Assembly (NCBI GenBank): GCA_964007475.1
Contig: OZ023275.1
Coordinates: forward strand, 21,527,744-21,591,743
Source: Hybos culiciformis
Taxonomy: Eukaryota; Arthropoda; Insecta; Diptera; Hybotidae
Direction: 5' to 3'
DNA: 64,000 nt
The first letter of the stretch is position 1. Each line of letters begins with the position of its first letter. Shown piece by piece: positions 36,676 to 49,600 of the stretch. A program made the position numbers and the translations under genes. Below the pieces are notes generated by a model. That model was not told the origin of the DNA. It saw only the letters and a program-made list of their open reading frames with translations, and ran no database searches.

Positions 36676-37550
36676 GGGGTAAGGCCAGTCTAGGATTTTC
36701 AAAAATTCGAAATTTTTTTTTTTGCTCAAAGTACACTTTAGGGTCCTAAAAACATTATTCAATCGGTAGAATAGTGAAAAAAAAAATTTTTCCCTGTCCA
36801 ATCCGCTGTAGTGTCGAAGCGTTCGGAGCGGGCGACGAGCGTATTTTCTACCTGCCGCGGCGGGCTTCCTTTTGTCCCCTTTTTCCTTTTGTCCCTTTAG
36901 AAAGGAAGAAGAGGAGTTGCACGTGTCCATGGAAGGTGAAATGTACGGCGCAGGCATCGCAGACTGAAGGTATAACAAAATTTTCAGCACGTAAAACTTT
37001 AAATACGTTTTTCTCGAAACTGCATTTTTCAAATCGGGCGACGATGGTACTCGGAGACTATCGCACGTATCCACTTAAAATTTTAACTGTAGCTTCACAG
37101 TCACATTATCTAGTAAACTACGTACGATTTTTTTGTTATCATTGCAACTTTTTTTTTTATAAACAATTTACTGCTCATTTTTTCGTTCAAAAATTGAACC
37201 TTTTTTTTACAAGTCCGCCATTTTGCGAAAAATTGATGTAAAGCTAAAAACGTACGTACTTTACTAGCAAGTCTTATGTAGATTAAGATCCCGTTTTTTA
37301 TTTTGTTTCAGATAGCACGACTTCCTAGAATCACCGTCGCCCGTAGAGGCCCTCTTGAAAAAGGTGATTCCGAAGATTGGCCCAGTAGCCGCCATTTTGT
37401 ATCAAATTGTCAATAAAAAAAAAAATTTATACACTCAAATATATGATTAATAAAGCCTGAAAGAGAGAAATTCAATTCCTTTTTCCTTACTCCCAGAATA
37501 AATTGTCAAAGTTAGGCCTTTTTTGAGGACTCTAGACTGGCCTTAGCCCT
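36676..37550. mobile_element. piggyBac-like MITE (875 bp)
   Basis: Flanked by TTAA (36672-36675, 37551-37554). The ends GGGGTAAGGCCAGTCTAG and, reversed, GGGCTAAGGCCAGTCTAG differ at one position. The GGG start and TTAA target fit piggyBac. The interior is unusually GC-rich for the window (CTGCCGCGGCGGGC near 36855). Overlapping open frames on both strands have no recognisable motif. Confidence 0.85.
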
Positions 37551-38429
37551 TAAGTTATTTTCATGGGAAATATATTACTAGGTAGGCAAAGATGACATAT
37601 TATAAAGATAAGTAGCATAGTGTAAACTTTTTTTTACACAAGGACAGCTATACATTTTTATGTGTATTATTTTTCTAATTTATAAGGTATATTGCATAAA
37701 TTTTCCTCTCAACATATTTAAATTTTTCAGCTTGTATTGAAATTATTTTGTTTAAAAAACCTTTATTTCTATTTTTTAAACAACAAAAATATTTTGTAAC
37801 ATTTCAAAAATTGTTTTCTAAATTTATTATTAGCATAAAACCCAAAATAATTATTTTTTTTATAAATTTTTAAGTAAACTTTTTAAAATTAAAGCAAGTA
37901 TAGTCACTCTGTATATGAATAAGAATTTTTTTTTTTTACACGTTTTGTCTTAAACGCGTCATCAAATTGAATGTTATTATTTTAAACGCGTCAAGATTTT
38001 TGCTTTTTTTCCAAAACAAAACGATAAAAAAAAAAAAAAATAGTAGGGATGTAAACTTAAATTTGAAAACTTTCAACTGAAGTTAAGTGAATTTTAAAAG
38101 TTATGTAAAAAAAAAAAGTTGTAAAATAATAAATTTTTTTCAAAAAAATAATTAAATATATTAAAATGTCAGGAAAAAAGTATATTTTGCCAGGTATAAT
38201 GATCGAAATATTATTATTTTTGTTCCCATCATGTAAAAATCGATAAGGATATATTTCTTTAGATTTTTTGAATATCTGCACCCGCCAGCTATATCAAGAT
38301 TGTTAAGAAAAATATTTTGCAATAATTAGAAAGCAAGGTGGAAATAATGTTCATTAAAATGAATAAAATTATAATTTTATCCAGTTTAATTAATGTTGAT
38401 TCCTACCACTGTTACAATTATTTTAATAA

Positions 38430-38720
38430 AGAATTTGGCTAAACTTCCGTTTCCTTGAACCTCTCAGAATGGGCTGAAACTTGGAGGGGGGGGAGGTAGA
38501 GGCGGTGCTCAAACTCCCAAAACTGAAATCAGTTCTTGGGGCAAAGGTCCCGTTTCGGAGATAGGGCCTCCCAAAGTTTTTATACATTTTTGTATGGATA
38601 AATTTTTTTTGTGCCCTATTTGCCCTATTTTTGGGTAGGTAATAGAGGCGGTCCCTAAAATGTTAAATCCGAAACGGTTGTTGCGGGAAGGCCCCCATTT
38701 TGGAGTTATGGCCCTTCAAA
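38430..38720. other. Possible Helitron-derived segment
   Basis: Phrases such as CTCAGAATGGGCTGAAACTT and repeated GGCCTCCC/GGCCCCCATTTTGG resemble interior sequence of insect Helitrons (compare 14790-15100). A similar phrase, CAGCTGAAATTTTGCAGGTA, is at about 39830. No ends located. Confidence 0.25.
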
Positions 38721-40409
38721 ATTATCAAACGGCAGTATCGCCAAGAATTTTTAGTAAATCCTTTTATTCGCTGTCGAATTTTTATATTTTAAAGTGCTTT
38801 AATTAAAATTAAGTAAAATAGAAATAAAATTTTATCCGTGTTACACGTTTAAATTTAAGAATTTTTATTTAAAAAATATTTCATCGGGTCCATCCCTGAT
38901 TTTGTCTATTGAAAATAAAATCATATAAAAACTAAGTGTAAATAAAAAAAAAAAACAACCAATACAAAGAGAAGTTTTGGCGGGAGAAAACTACACTTAT
39001 TCCTGTGCTTCTTATCTTTATAATATGTCATCTTTGGTATAGGACATTAAAATGCAACCTGTTAATTTTTCCAAAGTTTAGTTTATTTTTTTAACTTCGT
39101 AAAAGCTGTTACATAATATCAAATATCAATTATAAACCTTTCAACATGATTTTCTACAACTAAACATATCTAACTACTAATTATATGTAGGTAGTAACAC
39201 GCGACAATCGGCCTTTCAATTATACGATGCATGTACTTCATCCAACTTCCGCAGAAATGACAGCAAAAAAAAGAATATTAGGAAAAAGTGAAGCTGTAGT
39301 TTAATTTAAATTCAAAAATATTGAACGCTACGCTGTAGATGAAAATAATAAAGACAGTATTTGTTGTTTGTGTTGATGAATTTTTATTACTTTCAGGAAA
39401 AAATTAAAAACAAAAAAAAAGGAATGATTTTACTGGAAAAAATTAAATAAGTGCCGGAATTTTATTTTCTTTACTGTACTTAATAAAAAAAGTGGCAGTT
39501 ATGAAAATTTATAAATGAAAGAAATCTGGATAATAAAAAAGACACCCAACTCACTGTCGGGTTTTTTTTCTTACAAACTCATACAAAAAACAAACACAAC
39601 GATACACTGTTCGGACAATTTGCTGTCTAATGTAATCTGGGGTTAAAAGTAAAAAATTTATAATCCTTTTTTAAATAAATTCAACAAAATTTTCCAATTT
39701 AAAAAATGCTTCCGTCAAGTCTATTTATTTTTTTTTACTATCTATATTTTAACTTGACAAAAGTATCTTTGTATGTTTGTGACTTGGGAATCTTGCGACA
39801 GCAAATTAACCCCTTTCCCGTGATCAGACTCAGCTGAAATTTTGCAGGTAGATTCGTTGTCGATGACAATTAAAAAAAATATCTCGGGGAGTGTACTATA
39901 ATTAATTAATTAATTTAATTAAAAAAAAATCAATCTCTATGGAGAAATGCTGGATATTTTTAGGCACTTGGCAGTTTTTTCCTCATAAAAAAAAAACAAA
40001 AAAATAAAAATAAAAATTTGACAACAAAATCCCGGAAAAATAAAGATTTTTCAAAACTTTGTTTGTTAAGGTTGTTTTTTTTTAGCTCAAACTATTACAA
40101 AAAAACTTGGTTCTAGAAATAAAGAAAATGTATAATAAAATAAAATGAATAATTTTATTATAATCTAATATAATAAAAGGTGAACTCACCTCTTAAACGA
40201 CCTTGACAGTGTTGGCACTTTCCTCAATTTATTTTTTAAACGTAAATAATAAATAAAATAACCGAATGACTATGCAACACTGAATGCAAGGCGTACTTTG
40301 ATAAAAACTTTAAAATGTAAACAAAAAAAATCAAGGCGTACTTTATTAATAAAAAAATAAAAGCATTCTTTTCGAAATGACAAAAATCAACGCATAGTTA
40401 CTAGGCTAG

Positions 40410-40435
40410 GCCTGCACTATTTTTTCTGTGCAGGC
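40410..40435. other. Perfect GC-rich hairpin followed by T run
   Basis: GCCTGCAC and GTGCAGGC form an 8-bp stem around a 10-base loop, followed by T6 interrupted by C. In this context it may be the hairpin of a decayed mobile element; no function is evident. Confidence 0.35.
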
Positions 40436-40767
40436 TTTTTTCTATTTAAATATAATGTACTACTCTACTACGTAAAAGTTTTATTTTCAAAGAATTTTTC
40501 GATAAAGAAATCAATCACATTTTTATCCTTACATATCATAAGCATGTTGTCCGTAAATTGTTCGGGGGAGGGGGTTTGATTGTAAATGGATTTGTGTTAC
40601 GAAGATGTGGGTGGAATTCAAAGTAAAGTTCTAGTATTAGTTTGTGATATAAAAACAATATCAGGTACTTCTCGCCTCTTGATTAACGATACCGCATTAA
40701 AAAAAAAAAATTTCATAAGGTGATAAGACTACTATTTTATCCATACTTCTTTAAGTATAAAAGATAA

Positions 40768-42345
40768 CCCACCTAGTGATTTGGTAACTATATTAAAAAA
40801 AATATATATTATATACTTAACACAAAGACAAAAAAATCCACAGAAAGTGCCAACGATGACACTACGATACTAAGCAGAAAAAATGTGCACACTAAAAAAT
40901 AAAAATATACACTAAATTTATTTCTAAAAACATATTATGTACTCTAAAACTGAATGCTATGTTGGATACGTGAGTTCTGTACAATGATAAAATATTTGCG
41001 TCGCATTTTAGATACACATTATCACACAGATCATCTCTTATATAAAATATAAATCTACAATAACTTAAAATATAAGTAAATAGTAACATTAAAAATTAAA
41101 CATATGCATATTTACTTAAATGTTTATATAAAAAGGTAAAACAGAAAATTTTAGTTTCAAAGTCAAAGTTAAGCTTGTACTTTATATAAGTCAGCTCTAA
41201 AAGTTTATCTGAATTATTCATATCGAATTTACAAAAAAAAAAAGGAAACAAAAGGAGAAATCTAATATTAAGGTGATTCAAAGTTAAAAATAACCACTTG
41301 CTAAAATTATTTATTTTAATCTTTACCTGTCTACTCAGAACTCAGAACTTAATGTGATTTAAATGCTAATCAAACGAGGAAATTACAAAAAAGAAAAAAT
41401 TAGGTTGTTCCACCAAAAATTCATTTAACTTGAATATAAAACTTACGCTGGTAATAAAACGCGAAATTCGGCACCTTGTTAGCCAGTCCAAATTCTTGAA
41501 CAATTGAACCAATACAGACCCTAGTCCGAATCGTCCCATTCTTTTTTTTTAAGTTCAACTAACGACATCTATATACTGTATCTATATACAATATACCGCA
41601 CACAAATATGTCAAATATTATTGAAATCCAGACACTAGTACGAATCCTTGGGTTGTAACCATTTTTTTCCTCTGTATAAATCCATATACTAATTTTTGTT
41701 AGAATCCATTAAAAGTTTTATAAAATTTCAAAATTATGAAAATTTTATATGAAAATAACTTAGACATTTGCCTGGATAAGAACCTATAACTCCCAAATGA
41801 TAGAATCGGAAAGTAAAAGTGAACGAGATTACCCATGCAGAATAAAAATGGATTAGCTGACTCAAATATGGCGGACATTCCATGATAACATGTGGCCCTT
41901 TTTTAATTTTTGATCTAAAAATTAAAAAAAAACGAACTATATGCTGGATGTTTTTATTAAATGTCCGTCGGTCCACCATTAAAATGCTTGAACCAGCCAA
42001 TGAATTTTTTTTTCTGCCATGCCAAAACATGCGTAATCCTTTTCGTTTTCACCTCGTCTACAAGTTGAAGTTCTATCATTTGGGTTTTCGCAGTAAGTGG
42101 CTCTCAACGGCGCATTGACATAACTCATTTGCACTTATCTTATCCGTCGATTTTCGATGAGTTATAACCATTTTAATTCATTCGAAATTGGTCAATGCAC
42201 ATAAGTCATCCATCGGTGATAAGTTATTTGCTTTGACAAAAATATAACTTACAGGCCAATTTTTCGGATGACCTTTTCAAAACACATATCTCATCCGCAA
42301 AATTATGAACGAACATTATCGTCGTCGTCCATTTTTTTTTTGTAA
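40768..42345. other. 5' flank of gene C
   Basis: Matches 22450-24030 and 10865-12284. Open frames here on both strands are by-products. No gene seen. Confidence 0.6.
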
Positions 42346-42706
42346 CCGCTCGCTTTGAATCTTAATTCTTTTTTGTCACACTCACTTCTGTACTTAACTC
42401 ATTGACCGATTTTCGATAAGTTATATCCAATTTAATTCATAAAAAAATTGGTTGATGAGTTATGTCCTTTTCAAAACACTTAATTCATCCCTTTCAACAA
42501 TGAAAAATTTCAATTTTCAAATATATGATTTTCGAAAAAGGATTAAAACCCATTTTCTGCATTAACCAATGGCTACGCGAGCAAAGGCGTTTCCACACGT
42601 CCCTGCGGGTTTTTCGCAACTTAATCTATGACTACGTGATCAAATGCCGTTTAGCGTATATCGGTTAATAGATAACTTATGTGCTTTGAAAAGTATAACT
42701 ATAACC

Positions 42707-43380
42707 TAGCGGCGTATTACACCGTAGGCAAATTAGGCAATTATTTTGGGGGCACCATGATTTTGGGGGCACCAAAAAACAAAACATATAATACTAAACT
42801 AATTTTTTTAGTTGTCGGCACTCTTTTAAAACATAAAAATCTTAAATTGTGAAAATTTACATAAGATTATTTTGTATATTATTCAAATTTTAGTAGAGTT
42901 TTAATTAATAGTAGGATCTGTTTATTTAAGTTTATTTTTATTATTATTTTTAAAAAAAAATTAACAATGTATATTGCCAATGCTTAGGCAGAAAAGGATA
43001 AAAATTTACCTTAGAAATTCGATGGGCCAAGAAAAACCTTCAAACTTGACAATTCTATGTATTAAAAGTGAGCGAAAAAAAAAATTAATTATGATAATGT
43101 CATTGATGAATTTGCAGAACTGAAAGTGGATATCGCTGTGAACTATTTTATAAGTGTATAATTGAATTTTATTCATTTTTAATTATTTAATTATTTTATT
43201 TGAATTTTTTCAATTATTTTTGTTTTTATACATAAATCAATAAAAAAATATATGTACCTATGCATATGAATTAAAAGAAAGCATTCCATATTATTTTGAA
43301 GTTGTTTATTAGGTCATGTAAATTTCAATGCAGAAAAATTTTGATTGCCTAGGGCACCATAATGTCATAACGCGCCACTG
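42707..43380 (+). mobile_element. hAT element remnant upstream of gene C (674 bp)
   Basis: An exact 8-bp duplication CTATAACC (42699-42706, 43381-43388) flanks it. The left end is TAGCGGCGTATTAC; the right end reversed is CAGTGGCGCGTTATGAC. Units A and B have the site empty (AGTATATAACCATATA). A transposase tail remnant is at 43043-43162. Confidence 0.88.
43043..43162 (+). pseudogene. hAT transposase C-terminal relic
   Basis: In one frame, NLTILCIKSERKKKINYDNV then IDEFAELK resembles the last residues of hAT transposases (pattern L..LSIE.E....NYDDVIDEFA..KA). It runs to a stop just past 43159; nothing of the catalytic region remains. Confidence 0.7.
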
Positions 43381-43570
43381 CTATAACCATATAACTAATC
43401 GAAAAATTTTTCGATGAATTAAATTGGATATTACTTATCGACCTTAGAACCGAAGTGTTACAAATAAGAATTTAGATTTAAAGCGAGCAATAAAAAGCAA
43501 TAATGTGATACAATTTTTTATTGGTACATTACATAAATGTTTGATAAAACTTACTTTGTAATTATTTGTG

Positions 43571-43648
43571 TATTTTATGCAAAATATTTATTCTCGATTT
43601 CTTACTTTCAGATTCCGCCAAATCTACAAAACAATTTGAATCGCAATC
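43571..43648 (+). promoter_or_regulatory. Putative core promoter and 5' leader of gene C
   Basis: TATTTTATGCAAAATATT followed by TTTCAGATTCC (TCAG ending at 43611), then a short leader to the ATG at 43649. Same arrangement as in A and B, with ATACA changed to ATGCA in the TATA-like block. Confidence 0.4.
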
Positions 43649-46600
43649 ATGACGAAAGTTTACTACATTTTCGTTATTTTAGTTTTTATATGTTTTTGCG
43701 AAAATGTTCAATGTTATTGGAGTTATGCAAGCAGTCCGGCAGTTTGGGTAGATGAAACGATTAGTACGTCTAATTTATATTGTACAGATGCAGACGAAGA
43801 TCTTTACGTAGATCAAACCACTAGTATTACTTACATATACTACAGAGATGGAAATTTTTATATAGCTCAAGGCGACAGAAATAAAAAATATGATTTTCAA
43901 GAAGGTGATGTGTATATTTATAGAGGGCGACATATGGATCCGCCCGAAAAACCAAAAGATATGAAAGCCTATAAAAATTGTCCTCGCAGTGCCCAAAATA
44001 ATAATAACGATAGGCGCGAAGCTGGTTCAGATTCGGATGCAGATTCGTATGCAGAAAATTATTTTAGTAGAAAAAAAATTGCTGATGAAAATATGAATAG
44101 AAAATTTAATGCAGCCAGGAATTTTGTTAAAGATGCGAATTCACATACAGGCAATGATAAAATGTTTTTCACTTTGATTGAAAAGAAAGAGAAAATTTTC
44201 TCAACAAATTATGAAGATTTATATGGAGAATTTAAATCGCATTTAGAACTCTTGAATAAAGCTAATAATGAATATTGTTCTTTTATAGGCTTTATGAAAG
44301 AATTCGCAAATTATTGTTTTGAAAAAAAAATGACTCAAATATGCAAACACATGCCGAAAGTTAATAAAAATTCTAATAATCAACAGATGCAAAACTTTAT
44401 GATATATTTTGAAAGATATTATAATTTAATTATGTTAAGGACAAGTATTTTCGAAACATATCATTTAACCCATCAAGGATTTCCACTTATGTTCAAAACA
44501 ATGATAAGATTAAAGGTATCAAGAACAGAACTTATATCACAAATTAACGAAGTAATTGGACGGACAAGAAGTGTAACCGCATCAGTTATTAATTCGATTG
44601 CAGTACCAATATGTGAAAAAATATGTTGGGCGCGTCAAGCAGATCCTTTAATAACAGATTTTTATAATACATTTGCTGGATCAAATGAATTGTTAACGGA
44701 TTTTGAATTTGATTTACTAATTGAGCTGTTTAATATATTATTTGCTGATTTCAAAATTTTAATAGAAGATAATAAAATAGTCGTACAAGGAAATTATCTT
44801 GAATTAGCAGAATTAATAAACGATCAGCGAATAAAAACTGAATTAGATAAGCAACAATATAGTTCACTAGAAATCTATTCGTATCAAAAAATTTCCATGA
44901 GTGAACTGTTCGTAACTAACTTAAATTTTCCAAGTATACAAATTGTTATAATTTCGCCCAGTTGTGATTTTCATACAAATCGACGAATGGATTTCATTTT
45001 TTCTAAAAAAGCGTTAATTATATGTGGATATTTAGAAACTTTTTTTCAAGGAATAAATATGAATTGTGGAGGTAAGAAATACACATTAAATATGTAAGAA
45101 AAAAATATTCTATTAAAATCGAGTGGGACTATCACCTTTCTCTGTAAATTTGTGCTTAATCACTAATATGTATGGGTATGGGTATGTATGAAAAAAAACT
45201 CGTTGGAAAATTTGCTATAAGAACAAGGTTAAAAGTTATAACTAAAACTAAAAGTCTTTTTTTGCTAAATTTTGCCGTGTTTAATATTAAAAAATAATCC
45301 TTTTAGCATTTTATACATTTTCTGAAAAAGTCTCTGTGCTCGGGTAGCCATTAGGTTAAGTTTCAAAAAAGAGTTTTTAATCACAGAGACATACCAGTTG
45401 CGAAAAAGAAGAATGTAGTACTGATAATTTGTGCGCGAAGAGCTAAAAAAACCCTATGTGTACAGCCCGTTAGACACCATCACACGTTGCCTTCCATTCA
45501 TTCTCTTGGCGTAAGTACACTGAAAACATAGATAGATGCATCAGCTATATTTTCGGTATAGTTTTTGCTATGTATATAGTTCAAATCGAATCAGTGGACG
45601 ATGTATTTTAGCTAATGTTTTACTGTTCATATTACTATAGCAATATGTCATAAAATTTCATAAACTCATATAGTAGGTATAAATAAAAACACATGAGGTG
45701 TAGTGGGATACTCGGCAGAAGCAAAGCTTCTTACGTTTTTGGTGTTTAATTTATTTTTGTATATTTTATGAAATGAGTATTATCGTATTATATACAAAAT
45801 GTGGTACACATTTTTTAGTTAAATTATACAAATTTATTTTATTTATAGACAAATTTAAAGTATATTTGTATAAAGTTTTATTTGTACATTTATAAAATTT
45901 TTGATACAAATAAACAACAAATAATTACAAGGCAAGAGAATTGAACACCACAAATATTAAGATTAAGAGTCTGTTCACTTATTAAACGATTTAAAAAAAG
46001 AAATCTCCCTTTTCTGTAAAACAAATGTCACAATTTCTAAATTGAGGTCGTAATTTTCTGCATTCTGTATACTCTGCTAAAATATACTACTTATAAAATA
46101 ATATGTGGCCGACTGAAATCAAATACTCATAATAATACGTGACCGATCGAATTTTGTTACCCATTTTTGCCGCTTTTTTCTTTTCTACACAATTTTAGTT
46201 TTTGAATTTACTTAACAGTAGACCCACAAATTTAAATTGTTATGGGAAATTTAAAATTTCCAATTGCAGAATTTAAAAAAATAAAATTGATTTTGTGAAC
46301 GACTTTAGGTCAAAATTATTTCATTTTTTGAAATACCCTCTGTAAAATCGTGTCGTTCACAAATAAAAAAACTAGAAAATTGAAATCCGATTTAAATTTT
46401 TTAAATAGTCGCTATCAGTGAACAGACTCTAAATATACATCACAATTGTCTAGTTATTAAATAAAAAGATAATGTTAAGGTAGACAATAACGCCCCGCCA
46501 ACAAGGAAATCACGCAAACCTCTGTGCTAAGCATTTTCGTACTTTAAACGGATTGCCAAAATTGTGTTTGATATATAATAAATCTAGACTATACGTCTCT

Positions 46601-49600
46601 AGTGAATTTTCATATACAAACATACTTAATACCTAGAAATACTTTCGAAAAAAAGTGGAAATTTATTTTTTAATGGAAACTTTGTGGAATTTGGCTGTGA
46701 TTGTTCGTACAAGTCTATTTTTTTTGCAGTTTGTATTAGCTCCTTTTTGTTAGATTCGGTATAGTTGGCACCATTAATTTGTCGTTAACAAAAAAAAACT
46801 TAGAAAGTAAAAAAAAAAATTAAATTATGAACAAGGTGTAAGACACCCGGTCGAGAGTAAATTGTACACAAAAAGATAATAAAAAAAAATTGTGTAAAAC
46901 TTCTTTTTTTTTCTCCTACTTGCATAATTTTTCTTTTCACAAGATTATTTAAAAAAATTAAACCTAAAGAAACAATTTTTTTAAGATAAATTTGAAATAA
47001 TTTTTAATTCTTTTTAATATTTTTCTGGTTACAAAATTAAATATTCATTTGTTTTTTAATATAATCGTAATTTGCGCCATTTTAATTTTTTTACATAAGT
47101 AACGTATTAAATGCTGTACTCAAAAATATTTTTCATTACGCGCTCTATATATTGAGCTCCATGGTTTGTATATTTTATGAAATCCATTTTTTTGTGCTTA
47201 TTTTTTACTCTCCAGGCGTTGTTACTTTTAAATTTCTGGTTTTTATTTTACTTTTTTTTGCGAGGGTTTTTTCAGTGAACCTAATTTAAATAAATTCGGT
47301 CGATTGATGTTGGAGAATTACTTTAGAGAGAAGTCCGATCGAGTTTACTTATATAACCGATTAAATTAATTTTAAAGAAGTATTAACTCAACTGTTATTT
47401 TTGAAAGTGGTATAAGTCCATTTTTTGATGTATAATTTTTTCATGTAAATATGGAGAGAAGGTGGCTATATTTTACTAAAATTACCATTAACTCATTTTT
47501 TTTAAAAAGTGGACTTATACCACTTTCAAAAAAAACAGCTCAACTATTGAAAATTAATTTTTTTATATCTACCCCCTTTAAGTTCCTATTTTTTATTTTG
47601 AAATTTTATTTTACAGTTCAAACTCGTACATTAGACCAATCAAAACAAAATGATGATTTTGGTTTAGTTATGAAGTTTGCAAGTCAAGGAGCCGCAAATG
47701 CATTAAAAATAGGTAGCTCTCAGACTGACAAAATAGAACAGATTCTACAAATGGCTGACAGTTATATTTATAAACAGGAAGATTATGTGAGTTTAAACTT
47801 ACGCTTGCTAACTTTCCAAACCAATGTTCCAGTATATTTTCCAAATGATCTATGTAAAGAACTATTCAATGACACTGATGAAATGAAAGCAGTTTTAAAT
47901 TATAAAATAAATCTCCGCATGAATACTAAAGATTATTTAATTAAACCAATAGATGTTGGATTTCTTAAGAATTTAGATGAGCATAGCAATATGACAAAAT
48001 ATCATAATATTGGAAGATTTTTTGAAGAAGTTGAACAATTGGAGTTATATTATTTGGAATATAAAGATGAGCTTAATTTTCTACCATATTATTTATCATT
48101 ATATGAAAGAATTGAACTTTTACGTAGTATTGAACAAAATGACGAACTTCGTCACTTCCTTAATGAATTTGCAGTAACAGTTGATAATAAAATGTGCCTT
48201 ATCAAAAAGGGGAATCCGGGTTTAATAGTTGATGTTGGTGGATTTTTAGACATTGTAAGTGATGATTTTGAAGAATTGAAAAATGAAAAACGTAATCAAT
48301 TAATTTTAAATAGAATTGAACAAACTAATGAAGATTTTATTAAAGAATTAAAAATGAAAGTTGAAGAAGGTTTTAATTATGTGGAAAAAAGAATAAAACC
48401 AGAAGTCGAAAAGAATCGCAGAGAATTGATACAAAAATTTAAAGTTGATTTTGATCAAGAAGTTACAACTTATATAAACAAAGCAGAAGAAGAGAAAAAA
48501 GAACTTCAAAATAAATTATTAGGAGCTATATTTGGTTCTATTTTAAGCTTTATTGGAATGGGTATGTTCAGTTTTTTATTTCAATTTCTAATTTATGTAC
48601 ATATGTACATAAAACATAATACTTAAATATAAATATAGCTAGATAAATTTTATTGATAGCTGTAACTATAAAATGGAAAAAAAAATAACATAAAATAGTG
48701 TCGGTAATCTTCAACACTCGTTAGGTTGAGAAATTTTCAAAAATAGGCTATAGGAACGACATTTTATAAATATCCTAACTCTAAACGGCCAAAATGATTG
48801 AAATCAACGGATTCAAACTTTCTTTTTATTATTAAAAAAAACGGTCATAATAAAAATTTTATTTTTGAGATTTTCACAAAAGTTCTACATAAAATTACAC
48901 CATAATTGTTCTTGAGCTTTTATTGTTGCTTTTTTCTTTTATATAATTGATTAACTTTATTACAGCTTTATCCTGTTTTGGTGGGCCTATTGGAATGGCA
49001 GTTGGTGGTATTATTTCTGGTGTAGGTGGTCTTGTTACTGGCTTATCAACTAGTAATTTGCCTAGTTCGAAAAATTACGGATCGAACTTAGATGCTGCAA
49101 AAAATTTTGTTTCAGAAACAAACAGAAAGACAATTACCGATCTAAATGAGCGTGTAAGACTTTTAGAAGAAGCCGATACTCCCGAAATCGATACTGAATT
49201 CATTAGTACTGTTAAAGCAGAAATACAAGAATTGAATTTTACAAAGGCTGATAATTATCTTAATAAAAAAACTGAAAAGTTGTTAAAGAATAAAAGCTTG
49301 AGCGGATTTCAACTTAAAAAAATTAACCTTTCTAAAGGAATTGGATTTGCAGGAGATGCAGTAAGTGAAATTGCAAGTTCTTATAATTCAATATCGGTAG
49401 TAACTGATGCAATGGAAGCAAAGGATCTGGAAATACAACAATTGAATTCATTAAAGAATACTGTTCGTGATTCATTCGTACCATTTTTGCAACAAGCTAC
49501 CGCAAACTTGGTTAATGGTATTGACAAACTTAAAACTCAGAGTAAAATATCGTTATTAGTTAAATCTTTTGAAATTAAGGACAGTTTAAATGACCTTCAA

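Larger units (their letters stand above)
36498..40767. other. 4.3-kb segment present only in unit C's 5' flank
   Basis: Unit B reads CTCACATACCTAGTGATTTG at about 22436; unit C reads CTCACAT, then 4.27 kb, then CCTAGTGATTTG at about 40768. The segment holds a piggyBac-like MITE (36676-37550), Helitron-like phrases (38430-38720, 39755-39900), and otherwise AT-rich DNA. I could not identify matching ends for the whole block, so it may be an insertion in C or a deletion in B. Confidence 0.55.
42346..43506. repeat. Long inverted repeat upstream of gene C, loop with hAT insertion
   Basis: Left arm about 42346-42462, right arm about 43381-43506, equivalent to the arms before genes A and B. A hAT sits at the inner edge of the right arm. 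Confidence 0.65.

Noticed and set aside
36637..37241. Two overlapping open frames of about 150 codons on opposite strands
   Set aside because: Lie inside or across the end of the piggyBac-like MITE and show no protein motif.
38043..38897. Possible hAT element (AGGGATG at left, CATCCCTG at right)
   Set aside because: Only about 7 bp of inverted ends and no 8-bp duplication.
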